Positions 13,473-21,572 of a DNA stretch of 21,601 bases are shown here, piece after piece. The DNA is taken from the NCBI GenBank assembly GCA_902475005.1, contig CABRXV010000034.1, forward strand, positions 1-21,601, written 5' to 3'. This stretch comes from CABRXV01 sp900754955. GTDB taxonomy: Bacteria > Actinomycetota > Coriobacteriia > Coriobacteriales > Eggerthellaceae. A program made the translations under genes and the position numbers. How positions within the stretch are numbered: the first letter of the stretch is position 1; each line of letters begins with the position of its first letter. Below the pieces are notes generated by a model. The model was not told the origin of the DNA and did no database searches. It saw nothing but the letters and a program-made list of their open reading frames with translations.

Positions 13473-14042
13473 TTAATGACAACGGGTCTTGCAGAACTGC
13501 TTCGCAAGCTCAGCCTCGCTCATGCGCTGACCGCGTTCGTTCACCGCCCAGCGCACGAACATGAGCACGCCCTTGGTTACGAGAACGTCGTACGTTCCAG
13601 AGAATTCCATGCCCGCGCAGGTAAACGAACCTTCAACCGCACCGAAGAAACGCGCCGCCTCCTCGTTGATCGCGCCGTCGGCGAACTCCATGATCGTGAG
13701 ATGCTGACCGCGCGCCTCGGCGGGGACGATCACCGTGCCGCCGTGCGCGAACTCGATGGGAACGCTGCCGCGCAGAAGCCGCACGCCGCGCACGACGCGC
13801 TCGGGCTCGAAGCGGCCGAGCCAATCCTTGCGGCTATCCTTCGCCCACGCCGCCCACAACGGCGTGAAGCGCAGATCGTCGTCGGCGTACACCGCATCGA
13901 GAAACTCACGCGCGGAAGACGTCGTCTCTGCGTGCGCCGCGTACTCTGCTCGCACCTTGCCGCCGAGCGTCGCAAGCATCATCAGCTCACGTCCCAGCTT
14001 CCCCATTTCGTTCAGCTGATCTTTCAGCTCGTTGAATTCCAC
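13473..14042 (-). CDS. Uncharacterised 189-residue protein, GTG start
   Basis: I do not recognise this protein. The start is placed at the GTG at 14042 (VEFNELKDQLNEMGK) because GGAGG lies 9 bases upstream, and because the frame beyond it runs over the ychF 3' end and loses protein character. The first ~35 residues are a likely amphipathic helix (ELKDQLNEMGKLGRELMMLATLGGKVRAEY). The middle is mixed, with FLDAVYADDDLRF, WAAWAKDSRKDWLGRF and a beta-rich stretch (VIVPAEARGQHLTIMEF, FSGTYDVLVTKGVLMFV). The tail is helical, RMSEAELAKQF. There is no signal peptide, membrane segment or cysteine motif. It follows ychF on the same strand after 251 bases and ends at the shared hairpin at 13384-13423. 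Codon use and GC content resemble the neighbours. Confidence 0.7.
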   Translation of the reverse strand: MEFNELKDQLNEMGKLGRELMMLATLGGKVRAEYAAHAETTSSAREFLDAVYADDDLRFTPLWAAWAKDSRKDWLGRFEPERVVRGVRLLRGSVPIEFAHGGTVIVPAEARGQHLTIMEFADGAINEEAARFFGAVEGSFTCAGMEFSGTYDVLVTKGVLMFVRWAVNERGQRMSEAELAKQFCKTRCH

Positions 14043-14293
14043 CGTACATCGCCTCCATCGGCTCTGCGGCAGACCCGTCACAGCGACGGATCCCAGCCGC
14101 AAACTCCTCGTTTCGCTGAGGCACATGGTACGCCCAAACCAGGGGAAGGACCAGAGGAAAGCACCGACCGCTCCAGGCTCACGACAAAGCCGAGAAACCG
14201 ACACCGCCCTTCGCAGCAGCCAGCGCCGCCCGCATGACAAACGCGCGCCCCGCGCAGCAGCGTGCCGCCCGCATCCGAAGAGCCGCCGCGCAC

Positions 14294-15358
14294 CTACACG
14301 TTGAACTTGAAGTGCATGACGTCGCCGTCCTGCACCACGTACTCCTTGCCTTCCTGGCGCAGCTTGCCCGCATCGCGGCAGCCCTTCTCGCCGCCGAGCG
14401 CCACATAGTCCTCGAACGACGCCGTCTCGGCCTTGATGAATCCACGCTCGAAGTCGGAGTGGATCACGCCCGCCGCCTGCGGCGCCTTCGCGCCGATGGG
14501 AATCGTCCACGCACGCGACTCGGTCTCGCCGCTCGTGAAGTAGCTCTGAAGGCCGAGCAGCTTGTACGCCTCGCGCACGAGACGCGCCAGACCGCTCTCC
14601 TTAAGACCGATCGCCTCGAGATACTCCTTCGCCTCGTCGGGATCGAGCTCGGCGAGGTCGGCCTCCACCTGCGCGCAGATCGGCACGGGCGCGCACCCGT
14701 CGATCTCGGGCAGCTCGGCACTCAGCTGGCCCTCGTCGACGTTCGCAATGTAGAGCATCGGCTTCATCGTGAGCAGATGCAGCTCGTAGATCGCCTCGAC
14801 CTCATCGTCGGTCAGCTCGAGCGTGCGGGCGCGATGCCCCTCGTCGAGGCCCGCGAGCACCTTCTTGGCCGCCTCGAGCTTGGCAGCGCCCGCCTTGTCG
14901 CGCTTGGCCTCCTTCTCGAGACGCGGAATCGCCTTCTCGATGGTGGCCATGTCAGCGAGAATGAGCTCGGTCTTGATCGTCTCCACGTCGCTCTGCGGAT
15001 CGACCTTGCCCGCCACGTGCACGACGTCGGGGTCGCTGAAGAAGCGCACGACCTCGCAGATGGCGTCGGTCTCGCGGATGTTCGCGAGGAACTGGTTGCC
15101 GAGGCCCTCGCCCTGCGATGCGCCCGCCACGAGGCCGGCGATGTCGACGAACTCCACCGTGGCCGGCACGATCTTCGCGGGGTTGTCGATCTTCGCAAGC
15201 GCGTCGAGGCGCGCGTCGGGCACGGGCACGATGCCCACGTTGGGCTCGATAGTTGCGAAGGGGTAGTTGGCGGCCAGCCCGCCCTTGTTGGTGAGGGCCG
15301 TGAACAGCGTGGACTTGCCCACGTTGGGCAGACCGACGATACCGATAGAAAGCGACAT
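14294..15358 (-). CDS. ychF: YchF/OLA1-type redox-regulated ATPase
   Basis: A 354-residue P-loop protein of the Obg-related YchF family, which prefers ATP over GTP, binds ribosomes and affects oxidative-stress responses and translation. It has GLPNVGKST near residues 9-17 (G1), DIAGLVAGAS (G3), a YIANVDEG region in the G4 position, where the usual NKxD is replaced as is typical for the family, then a coiled-coil stretch (ATIEKAIPRLEKEAKRDKAG) and a C-terminal TGS domain (GVIHSDFERGFIKAE, YVVQDGDVMHFKFNV). Near the usual ~363 residues. GGAAAGAAG precedes the ATG at 15358. A GGGAGC...GCTCCC inverted repeat (15374-15401) lies in the leader just before it. Present in nearly all bacteria; nothing unusual in the protein. 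Confidence 0.97.
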   Translation of the reverse strand: MSLSIGIVGLPNVGKSTLFTALTNKGGLAANYPFATIEPNVGIVPVPDARLDALAKIDNPAKIVPATVEFVDIAGLVAGASQGEGLGNQFLANIRETDAICEVVRFFSDPDVVHVAGKVDPQSDVETIKTELILADMATIEKAIPRLEKEAKRDKAGAAKLEAAKKVLAGLDEGHRARTLELTDDEVEAIYELHLLTMKPMLYIANVDEGQLSAELPEIDGCAPVPICAQVEADLAELDPDEAKEYLEAIGLKESGLARLVREAYKLLGLQSYFTSGETESRAWTIPIGAKAPQAAGVIHSDFERGFIKAETASFEDYVALGGEKGCRDAGKLRQEGKEYVVQDGDVMHFKFNV

Positions 15359-15455
15359 GGGAACTTCTTTCCAGGGAGCGCAGCTTCAGCGCGCGGCTCC
15401 CGTTCTGACGACAGCGTATTGATCTATGATAGCAGCCCGCCGCGCACCCCGCATG

Positions 15456-15481
15456 AAAAGAGCCCGCAGCAGGCGGGCTCT
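15456..15481 (-). terminator. Intrinsic terminator of the NSS transporter gene
   Basis: AGAGCCCGC (15459-15467) pairs perfectly with GCGGGCTCT (15473-15481) around a 5-base loop. Read on the minus strand the stem is followed by TTTTC (complement of 15455-15459). It lies 37 bases past the transporter stop and separates it from ychF. Confidence 0.85.
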
Positions 15482-15517
15482 CTCAACAGGCGGCGAAGCA
15501 GCACCGCCGCTTATCCG

Positions 15518-16894
15518 TTACAGCGTGATGATGCCGAGCGACTGCGCCACGTAGGCGATGAGGATCAGCACGATGCACACGGGCGCGATGTACTTGATCA
15601 TGACCGTCCACGCTTTCTCGGCGCGGAAGCTGGCGCTGATCTTCACCTCGTCGATGATGGCCTTCGGTTTGATGATCCAGCCCACGAAGACGCACGTCAT
15701 GATGGCGGCGATCGGCATCATGACCGAGTTGGACAGGAAGTCGAGGAAGTCGAGAATCGACGTGCCCTCGCCGAGCGGCTGGATGAACGACAGCCCGCTG
15801 TACCCGAAGTTGACGATCATGCCGACCACCGTGGTGAACACGATGACGATGACGAGCGCCTTGTTGCGCGACATATGCGCACCGTCGGAGATGATCGCCG
15901 TGCACGTCTCCACAAGCGAGATGGAGCTCGTGAGCGCGGCGAAGATCACGAGGATGAAGAACACGCAGCCGATGATGCCGCCCGCGTCCCCCATGCTGTT
16001 GAACACCTGCGGCAGAATGATGAACATGAGCGAGGGGCCTGCGTTCTGCGCCACCGCGTCACCCGAGCCGAGCGCCGCGAAAGTGGACGGGATGATCATG
16101 AAGCCCGCGAGCAGCGAAATGCCGAACGTGGTGCCCGCGATCTGCACGACACTCGAGGTGAGCTTCTCCTTCTTGTCGAGATAGGAGCCGTAGGTCACCA
16201 TGATGCCCATGGCGAGCGACAGCGTGAAGAACGTCTGGCCGAGCGCCGAGATGATGAGTTCAGGCGAGAACTTGCTCACGTCGGGAATGAGGTAGAAGGC
16301 CAGGCCCTCGATGGCGCCGGGAAGCGTCAGCGAGTAGATGGCGAGCACCGCCGACACCACGATGAGCGCCGGCATCATGACGAGGTTCGCCTTCTCGATG
16401 CCCTTGTTCACACCCATGGCAACCACAAGGTACGTGATGGCCATGAACACGAGCATGAAGATGGTGCTGCCCACGCCGTCGGCCATGAAGTTGGAGAAGT
16501 ACGCGCCGCCGTCGGCGAGCGCCGCCGGGCCGTCGGTGATGTACGCCGTCATGTACTTGGTGGTCCAACCGCCGATGACGCAGTAGTACGGCACGATGAT
16601 GAACGGCACCGACGACATGAACACGCCGATGAACGCGAACTTTTTGCCGAACGCCTTGAAGGCGCCGATGGAGCTCAGGCCCGTCTTGCGGCCGAGCGCC
16701 GTCTCAAGCAGCAGCAACGAGATGCCGATCGTGAACACGAACACAAGGTACATGAACAGGAACGTGCCGCCGCCGTACTTCGCCGCGAGATACGGGAAGC
16801 GCCACATGCTGCCCAGGCCGACCGCCGACGCGGCCGCCGCGAGCACGAAGGCGAGCTTACCCGACCACGATGCGCGGCCTTCGGTAGATGCCAT
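15518..16894 (-). CDS. Sodium-dependent transporter, NSS/SNF family
   Basis: A 458-residue inner-membrane secondary transporter of the neurotransmitter:sodium symporter family (LeuT fold), moving an amino acid or related solute with Na+. The N-terminal motif is SAVGLGSMWRFPYLAAKYGGGTF and the hydrophobic segments give about 11-12 helices (for example FLFMYLVFVFTIGISLLLLE, FIIVPYYCVIGGWTTKYMT, ILVIFAALTSSISLVE). The first motif normally reads GLGNxWRFPY; here Asn, a Na1-site ligand in LeuT (Asn27), is Ser. AAAGGGG lies about 9 bases before the ATG at 16894. It has its own -10 box and terminator, so it is probably monocistronic. The substrate cannot be assigned from sequence. Confidence 0.95.
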   Translation of the reverse strand: MASTEGRASWSGKLAFVLAAAASAVGLGSMWRFPYLAAKYGGGTFLFMYLVFVFTIGISLLLLETALGRKTGLSSIGAFKAFGKKFAFIGVFMSSVPFIIVPYYCVIGGWTTKYMTAYITDGPAALADGGAYFSNFMADGVGSTIFMLVFMAITYLVVAMGVNKGIEKANLVMMPALIVVSAVLAIYSLTLPGAIEGLAFYLIPDVSKFSPELIISALGQTFFTLSLAMGIMVTYGSYLDKKEKLTSSVVQIAGTTFGISLLAGFMIIPSTFAALGSGDAVAQNAGPSLMFIILPQVFNSMGDAGGIIGCVFFILVIFAALTSSISLVETCTAIISDGAHMSRNKALVIVIVFTTVVGMIVNFGYSGLSFIQPLGEGTSILDFLDFLSNSVMMPIAAIMTCVFVGWIIKPKAIIDEVKISASFRAEKAWTVMIKYIAPVCIVLILIAYVAQSLGIITL

Positions 16895-16965
16895 GATGAT
16901 TATCCCCTTTCATCGGGCCGATGCTGCACCGATGCGCAGACCTCCGTTTTCAGTCAAGCTTTGAG

Positions 16966-16971
16966 ATTATA
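16966..16971 (-). promoter_or_regulatory. -10 box of the NSS transporter gene
   Basis: A perfect TATAAT on the minus strand, 72 bases before the transporter start, in the only AT-rich patch of this intergenic region. The hexamer 17 bases upstream is TCGCAC, a poor -35, so an activator or weak basal use is possible. Confidence 0.5.
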
Positions 16972-17046
16972 GCCCTTTACCCTGCAACGTGCGAGGTAAT
17001 TCGCGGAACGGGGACAGCAGTCGTTTGCATGCGAAGGGGAAGGAGC

Positions 17047-17246
17047 GCGAAGGCGGCGCATGGCGCGGGCGTTCGGGCCGCGCGCGCCACGGGAGGCGCG
17101 CAAGACGCGGACGTTGAACGCAGGGCGCGGCGCGGAGGGTGAGGGAGGCGCGGGCGTCGAACGCATGGCGCGGGCGTTCGGGCCGCGCGCGCCGCGGGAG
17201 GCGCGGGGGCGCGAAAGCGACGCATGGCGTGAGCGTTCGGGCCGCA
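17047..17246. repeat. GC-rich dispersed direct repeats between feoAB and the NSS gene
   Basis: A 44-bp unit starting CGCATGGCGCGGGCGTTCGG occurs at 17057-17100 and 17162-17205 with one mismatch. A shorter diverged copy is at 17221-17245. The sequence before the first and third copies is also shared (GCGCGAAGGCGG and GCGCGAAAGCGA). This fills most of the 421-base gap (16895-17315), in which I find no gene. It is near-pure GC and could be a local duplication or a family of intergenic repeats. Confidence 0.7.
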
Positions 17247-17315
17247 CGACGACGCCGTCCACGACGCAAGAAGAGCGAAGACGGATCACCTGCGCCGCGA
17301 GGGACGCGAAAGCCC

Positions 17316-19676
17316 CTACCCCAACCCGATCAGCAGGCCCACGCCATGCACGATAAACGCCACGACCCAAGCCACCGCCAGCTGAAAGAGCGCCACGCCC
17401 ACGGCCCACTTGCCGCCGAGCTCGCGCTTGACCGAGGCGAGCGCCGCGATGCAGGGCGTGTACAGCAGGCAGAACACAAGCAGGCTGAGCGCCGCGAGCG
17501 GCGAGAGCGCTGCCGTGAGCGCCGCCGTGCCGCCGAACAGCACCGAGAGCGTGGACACAACGCTCTCCTTCGCCATGACACCCGAGATGAGCGCCGTGGA
17601 GATGCGCCAGTCGCCGAAACCGAGCGGCGCGAACACGGGCGCGATGAGGCCCGCCACCACCGCAAGCATGCTCGTTTGCGAGTCGGCCACCACGTTGAGC
17701 GAGAAATCGAACGTCTGCAGGAACCAGATGACGATCGTCGCCACGAAGATCACCGTGAAGGCGCGCTGCATGAAGTCAGCGGCCTTCTCCCACAGCAGGC
17801 GGCCGACGTTCTTGGCGCCCGGCATGCGGTAGTTCGGCAGCTCCATGACGAACGGCACGGCCTCGCCCGCAAACAAGCTCTTCCGCAGCAGCAGCGCCAC
17901 GAGGATGCCCACGAGAATGCCGCCGAAGTACAGCCCCACCATCACGAGTGCGTCGTTTTCGGGGAAGAACGCCGCCGTGAGGAACGCGTAGATGGGCAGC
18001 TTCGCCGAGCAGCTCATGTACGGCGTGAGCAGCACCGTCATCTTGCGGTCGCGCTCGGAGGGCAGCGTGCGCGACGCCATCACGCTCGGCACCGTGCAGC
18101 CGAAGCCGATGAGCATCGGCACGATGGAGCGTCCCGACAGGCCGATCTTGCGCAGCAGCTTGTCCATGACGAACGCCACCCGCGCCATGTAGCCCGAGTC
18201 CTCGAGCAGCGACAGGAAGAAGAACAGCACCACGATGATGGGCACGAACGACACCACGCTGCCCACGCCGTTGAAGATGCCGTCGACGACGAGCGACTGC
18301 AGCACCTCGTTCACCTGGCCGGCCGCCATGAGGCTCGCCACCGCATCGGAAAGCCAGCCGATGCCCGCGTCGAGCAGTTCCTGCAGCCATGTGCCAATCA
18401 CGTTGAACGTGAGCCAGAACACCACCGCCATGATGGCGATGAACGCCGGAATGGCCGTGAAGCGTCCCGTAAGGATGCGGTCGGCCGCCTGACTGCGCTT
18501 GTGCTCGCGGCTCTCGCGCGGCTTGACCACGGTCTGCGCGCAGATGCGGTTGATGAAGCTGAAGCGCATCTCGGCAACGGCGGCGGCGCGGTCAAGGCCG
18601 CGCTCGGTCTCCATCTGCACGATGATGTGCTCGAGCATCTCCTTCTCGTTCTGATCGAGGTCGAGCGCGTCGAGTACGAGCCCATCGCCCTCGGCGAGCT
18701 TGCTCGCAGCGAAGCGCACCGGGATGCCCGCGCGCGCGGCGTGGTCCTCGATGAGGTGCATGATGCTATGGAGGCAGCGGTGCACGGCGCCGCCGTGGTC
18801 CTCGGGACTGCAGAAGTCCTGGCGCACGGGACTCTCCTGGAACTTCGCCACGTGCAGGGCGTGATCGATGAGCTCGGGAACGCCCTCGGCCTTCGACGCC
18901 ACGATGGGCACCACGGGAATGCCGAGCAGCTCCTCCATCTCGTTGACGCGGACGGAGCCACCGTTGCCCGTGACCTCGTCCATCATGTTGAGAGCGAGCA
19001 CCATCGGAATGCCGAGCTCCATGAGCTGCATGGTGAGGTAGAGGTTGCGCTCGATGTTGGTGGCGTCCACGATGTTGATGATGCCGCGCGGGTGCTCGTC
19101 GAGCAGAAACGCACGCGTGACGATCTCCTCGCTCGTGTAGGGCGACATCGAGTAGATGCCGGGCAGGTCGGTCACGAGCGTTTCGGGATGACCCTTGATC
19201 GCGCCGTCCTTGCGGTCGACCGTGACGCCGGGGAAGTTGCCCACGTGCTGGTTCGCACCCGTGAGCTGGTTGAAGAGCGTCGTCTTGCCGCAGTTCTGGT
19301 TGCCGGCAAGCGCGAAGGTGATGACCTCGCCTTCGGGAAGCGGGTGCTCGGTGGCCTTGTCGTGGAAGCGCTTGCCGCTCTCGCCGAGGCCGGGATGGGT
19401 GAGCGGCTCGACCGCGCGGTGCTCGATGCGCGCAGGGCGCTCGCCGTCGCGCACGTCGCACACCTCGATCCGCGCTGCGTCGTCGAGGCGCAGCGTGAGC
19501 TCGTAGCCGTGGATGCGCAGCTCCACCGGATCGCCCATCGGCGCGTGCTTCACCATCGTCACATCGGCTTCGGGGATGATGCCCATGTCGAGGAAGTGCT
19601 GGCGCAGCGCGCCTTCACCCCCCACCGACACCACGGTGGCCGTCTTGCCGATCGGTAGGTCTTTGAGCGTCGTCAA
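17316..19676 (-). CDS. feoB: FeoA-FeoB fusion, ferrous iron transporter, TTG start
   Basis: FeoB imports Fe2+ across the inner membrane; FeoA is usually a separate small SH3-like protein. Here both are one 786-residue chain. Residues ~1-75 are FeoA (LKDLPIGKTATVVSVGGEG, HFLDMGIIPEADVTMVKHAPMGDP, shown in order). The G domain has G1 GNQNCGKTT at 125-133, G3 DLPGIYS and G4 NMMDE. The membrane domain follows with the Gate cysteine regions GFGCTVPSVMASR, YMSCSAKLPIYAF and LYTPCIAALASV. The start is placed at TTG (19676) because AAGGAG sits 6 bases before it and FeoA homology begins there; an ATG 16 codons upstream (19724) has only a weak site. No Fur- or DtxR-like box was recognised in the leader. 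The 14-base FeoA-FeoB joins are seamless in frame. Confidence 0.95.
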   Translation of the reverse strand: MTTLKDLPIGKTATVVSVGGEGALRQHFLDMGIIPEADVTMVKHAPMGDPVELRIHGYELTLRLDDAARIEVCDVRDGERPARIEHRAVEPLTHPGLGESGKRFHDKATEHPLPEGEVITFALAGNQNCGKTTLFNQLTGANQHVGNFPGVTVDRKDGAIKGHPETLVTDLPGIYSMSPYTSEEIVTRAFLLDEHPRGIINIVDATNIERNLYLTMQLMELGIPMVLALNMMDEVTGNGGSVRVNEMEELLGIPVVPIVASKAEGVPELIDHALHVAKFQESPVRQDFCSPEDHGGAVHRCLHSIMHLIEDHAARAGIPVRFAASKLAEGDGLVLDALDLDQNEKEMLEHIIVQMETERGLDRAAAVAEMRFSFINRICAQTVVKPRESREHKRSQAADRILTGRFTAIPAFIAIMAVVFWLTFNVIGTWLQELLDAGIGWLSDAVASLMAAGQVNEVLQSLVVDGIFNGVGSVVSFVPIIVVLFFFLSLLEDSGYMARVAFVMDKLLRKIGLSGRSIVPMLIGFGCTVPSVMASRTLPSERDRKMTVLLTPYMSCSAKLPIYAFLTAAFFPENDALVMVGLYFGGILVGILVALLLRKSLFAGEAVPFVMELPNYRMPGAKNVGRLLWEKAADFMQRAFTVIFVATIVIWFLQTFDFSLNVVADSQTSMLAVVAGLIAPVFAPLGFGDWRISTALISGVMAKESVVSTLSVLFGGTAALTAALSPLAALSLLVFCLLYTPCIAALASVKRELGGKWAVGVALFQLAVAWVVAFIVHGVGLLIGLG

Positions 19677-19909
19677 CGCGTTCTCCTTGCGTAATCGCCA
19701 ACCATCAGCGCTGCGCGCCCGCATCGAAACCCGCTGCACAGCCCGACGGAATCGTTCGTCGGCGCACACAGCCTCGATCCAGGCGCAGCGCCTCATTTGT
19801 TTTCCGCGTCACACTATAGGGCTTTTCGGAAAAGATGCGCGCTTTTTTCGATTCCGTACACACAAGAGCGACCTGGTTGAGGAAAGCAGATTGGATGAAA
19901 ACGCGACCT
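19677..19909. other. feoAB leader region, no gene seen
   Basis: This 233-base gap follows the hydrogenase stop. On the minus strand TATAGT (19813-19818) is a possible -10 for feoAB about 137 bases before the TTG start, without a clear -35. CTTTTCGGAAAAG (19822-19834) is a short near-dyad. No convincing terminator for the hydrogenase gene is visible. Confidence 0.4.
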
Positions 19910-21511
19910 TTACTTCCCCGGGCGCAGCGCCTCAGCCGACTCGGCTACCGCGTCGCCTGCGGGCGGGCGGTAATCGGCGGTGCGCTCGAGCTCGCCGAGC
20001 TGCGGACGGAACGCGTTCTCCCCCGCGTGCTCGTGCGGCGAACGCGCCGCGTACGTGCGCACCATCGCCGCCGTCTTGCCCACGGGACGAATGGTGCCCG
20101 CGCCGCCCACGCAGCCGCCTGGGCACGCCATGCCCTCGAGCAGACAGCCGTCGAAGGCGCCGCGTGCCGCGGCCTTCATCATGCGACGGCACTCCTCGAG
20201 GCCTTCCGCCGCCTCCACGCGCACCTCGCGATCGGGATCGATCTCGCGGATGGCGTTCACCACCGCGCGCGCCACGCCGCCTGCCACGGCGAACCCGCGG
20301 CCGTCGGCGCTCGCCACCTCGAAGTCGCTCGCGCCGTCGCCCGCCAAATCGAGGTAGTCGATGCCCTTGGCCTCCATCATGCCGGCCATCTCCTCGAAGG
20401 TCATTACGAAGTCGACCTCGCTCTTCACGCTGCGGCGCATCGCCTCGAGCTTCTTCGCCGCGCACGGCCCCACGAACACGATCTTCGCATCGGGGTGCTG
20501 CGAGCGAATGAGACGCGCCGTGAGTACCATGGGCGTAAGCGCCATCGAAATGCACTCCGCAAAATCGGGAAACTCCTTCTTCGCCATGACCGACCAGGCA
20601 GGACAGCAGCTCGTACCCATGAAGGGGATCTTGTCGGGCACCTCGTCGAGGAAGTAGCGCGCCTCCTGCACGGTGCACAGATCGGCGCCGACGGCCACCT
20701 CCTCCACGCCCGAGAAACCGAGCCGCTTGAACGCCTCACGCAGCTTGTCCACGTTGCCGCGCCCGCCGAACTGGCCCACGAACGACGGCGCCACGGCGGC
20801 GATCACTTCCTCGCCGTTCATGATGGCCTGGATGACCTGAAAGATCTGGCTCTTGTCGGCGATGGCGCCGAACGGACAGTTCACAAGGCAGCGCCCGCAC
20901 GACACGCAGCGGTCGTAGTCGATCACGGCGCGTCCCTGCTCGTCGGAGTGAATGGCGTGCATGCCGCATGCGGCAGCACACGGACGCTCACGGTGGATGA
21001 TCACGCCGTAGGGGCACGCCTTCGCACAACGGCCGCACTTGATGCACTTCTCCTGGTCGATGCGCGCCTTCTTGTCGACGAAGCTGATGGCACCCGCCGG
21101 GCACAGCTCGCGGCACGGATGGGCCATGCAGCCTTGGCAGAAGTTCGACACCTCGTAGGCGTCCTCCACGCAGGAGTTGCACGCGAACGGGATGATATTG
21201 ATGAGCGGCGGCTGGTAGTAGGTCTCGGGCCGCGCTGCGTCCTCCACGCCCTCGGAGATGAGGATGCGGCGGTTCGGTTCGCGCAGCGGCAGGCCCATCG
21301 CGAGCCTGATGCGCTCGCCCACCACGGCGCGCTCAAGGAACACGCTTTCGCGGTAGGTGGCCACGTTGCCGGGGATGATCTCGTAGGGAAGCTCGTCGAT
21401 CCACGTGTGGTCGCCGCTCTTGCTCTCGTAGGCGAGGTGCGCCACCTCGCGGAACACCGTACGCCGTATGCGCGCCAAGTTCGTCTCGACGCCGCGCATC
21501 GTATCGCTCAT
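19910..21511 (-). CDS. [FeFe] hydrogenase catalytic protein with multiple [4Fe-4S] cysteine groups, group B-like
   Basis: A 533-residue iron-only hydrogenase, cytoplasmic (no signal peptide), interconverting protons and H2. The H-domain signatures are L1 TSCCPAW (300-306), L2 VGPCAAKK (347-354) and L3 EGMACPGGC (459-467). By alignment to Clostridium pasteurianum CpI, Cys302 is the proton-relay cysteine and Cys303, Cys350, Cys463 and Cys467 hold the H-cluster. L2 as GPCxAKK rather than MPCxxK fits the group B enzymes. Upstream are ferredoxin-type groups: CX2C...CX2CX4CX3C at 111-137, CIKCGRCAKACP at 156-167, CAAAC 178-182 and CVSCGRCLVNCP 202-213. The start at 21511 (MSDTMRG) follows AAGGGCGG; a second ATG lies four codons on. 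A 43-residue tail follows the H-domain. No hydE, hydF or hydG is in the window. Confidence 0.94.
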   Translation of the reverse strand: MSDTMRGVETNLARIRRTVFREVAHLAYESKSGDHTWIDELPYEIIPGNVATYRESVFLERAVVGERIRLAMGLPLREPNRRILISEGVEDAARPETYYQPPLINIIPFACNSCVEDAYEVSNFCQGCMAHPCRELCPAGAISFVDKKARIDQEKCIKCGRCAKACPYGVIIHRERPCAAACGMHAIHSDEQGRAVIDYDRCVSCGRCLVNCPFGAIADKSQIFQVIQAIMNGEEVIAAVAPSFVGQFGGRGNVDKLREAFKRLGFSGVEEVAVGADLCTVQEARYFLDEVPDKIPFMGTSCCPAWSVMAKKEFPDFAECISMALTPMVLTARLIRSQHPDAKIVFVGPCAAKKLEAMRRSVKSEVDFVMTFEEMAGMMEAKGIDYLDLAGDGASDFEVASADGRGFAVAGGVARAVVNAIREIDPDREVRVEAAEGLEECRRMMKAAARGAFDGCLLEGMACPGGCVGGAGTIRPVGKTAAMVRTYAARSPHEHAGENAFRPQLGELERTADYRPPAGDAVAESAEALRPGK

Positions 21512-21572
21512 GGAAACCGCCCTTCGCTGCGGGAGCCGCGGGGGTACGACGGCTCCGGGGGTGCTTGAGCGC

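Noticed and set aside
15359..15431. TATCAT (15426-15431, minus strand) as a ychF promoter
   Set aside because: No -35 at a workable distance; the upstream sequence is the transporter terminator region and is GC-rich.
14234..16972. Very long plus-strand open frame (912 codons) opposite ychF and the NSS transporter
   Set aside because: Antisense shadow of GC-rich genes: the product is dominated by Arg, His, Glu and Asp with no domain, while the opposite strand encodes clear ychF and transporter proteins.
17139..19658. Plus-strand open frame of 839 codons opposite feoAB
   Set aside because: Mirror of FeoAB codons; composition is Arg/His/Asp/Glu-rich and there is no recognisable family or suitable ribosome binding site.
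19782..19934. 14-bp direct repeat GGCGCAGCGCCTCA flanking the feoAB leader (19782 and 19921)
   Set aside because: No mobile gene or inverted ends lie between the copies, and short GC-rich repeats are expected by chance here.
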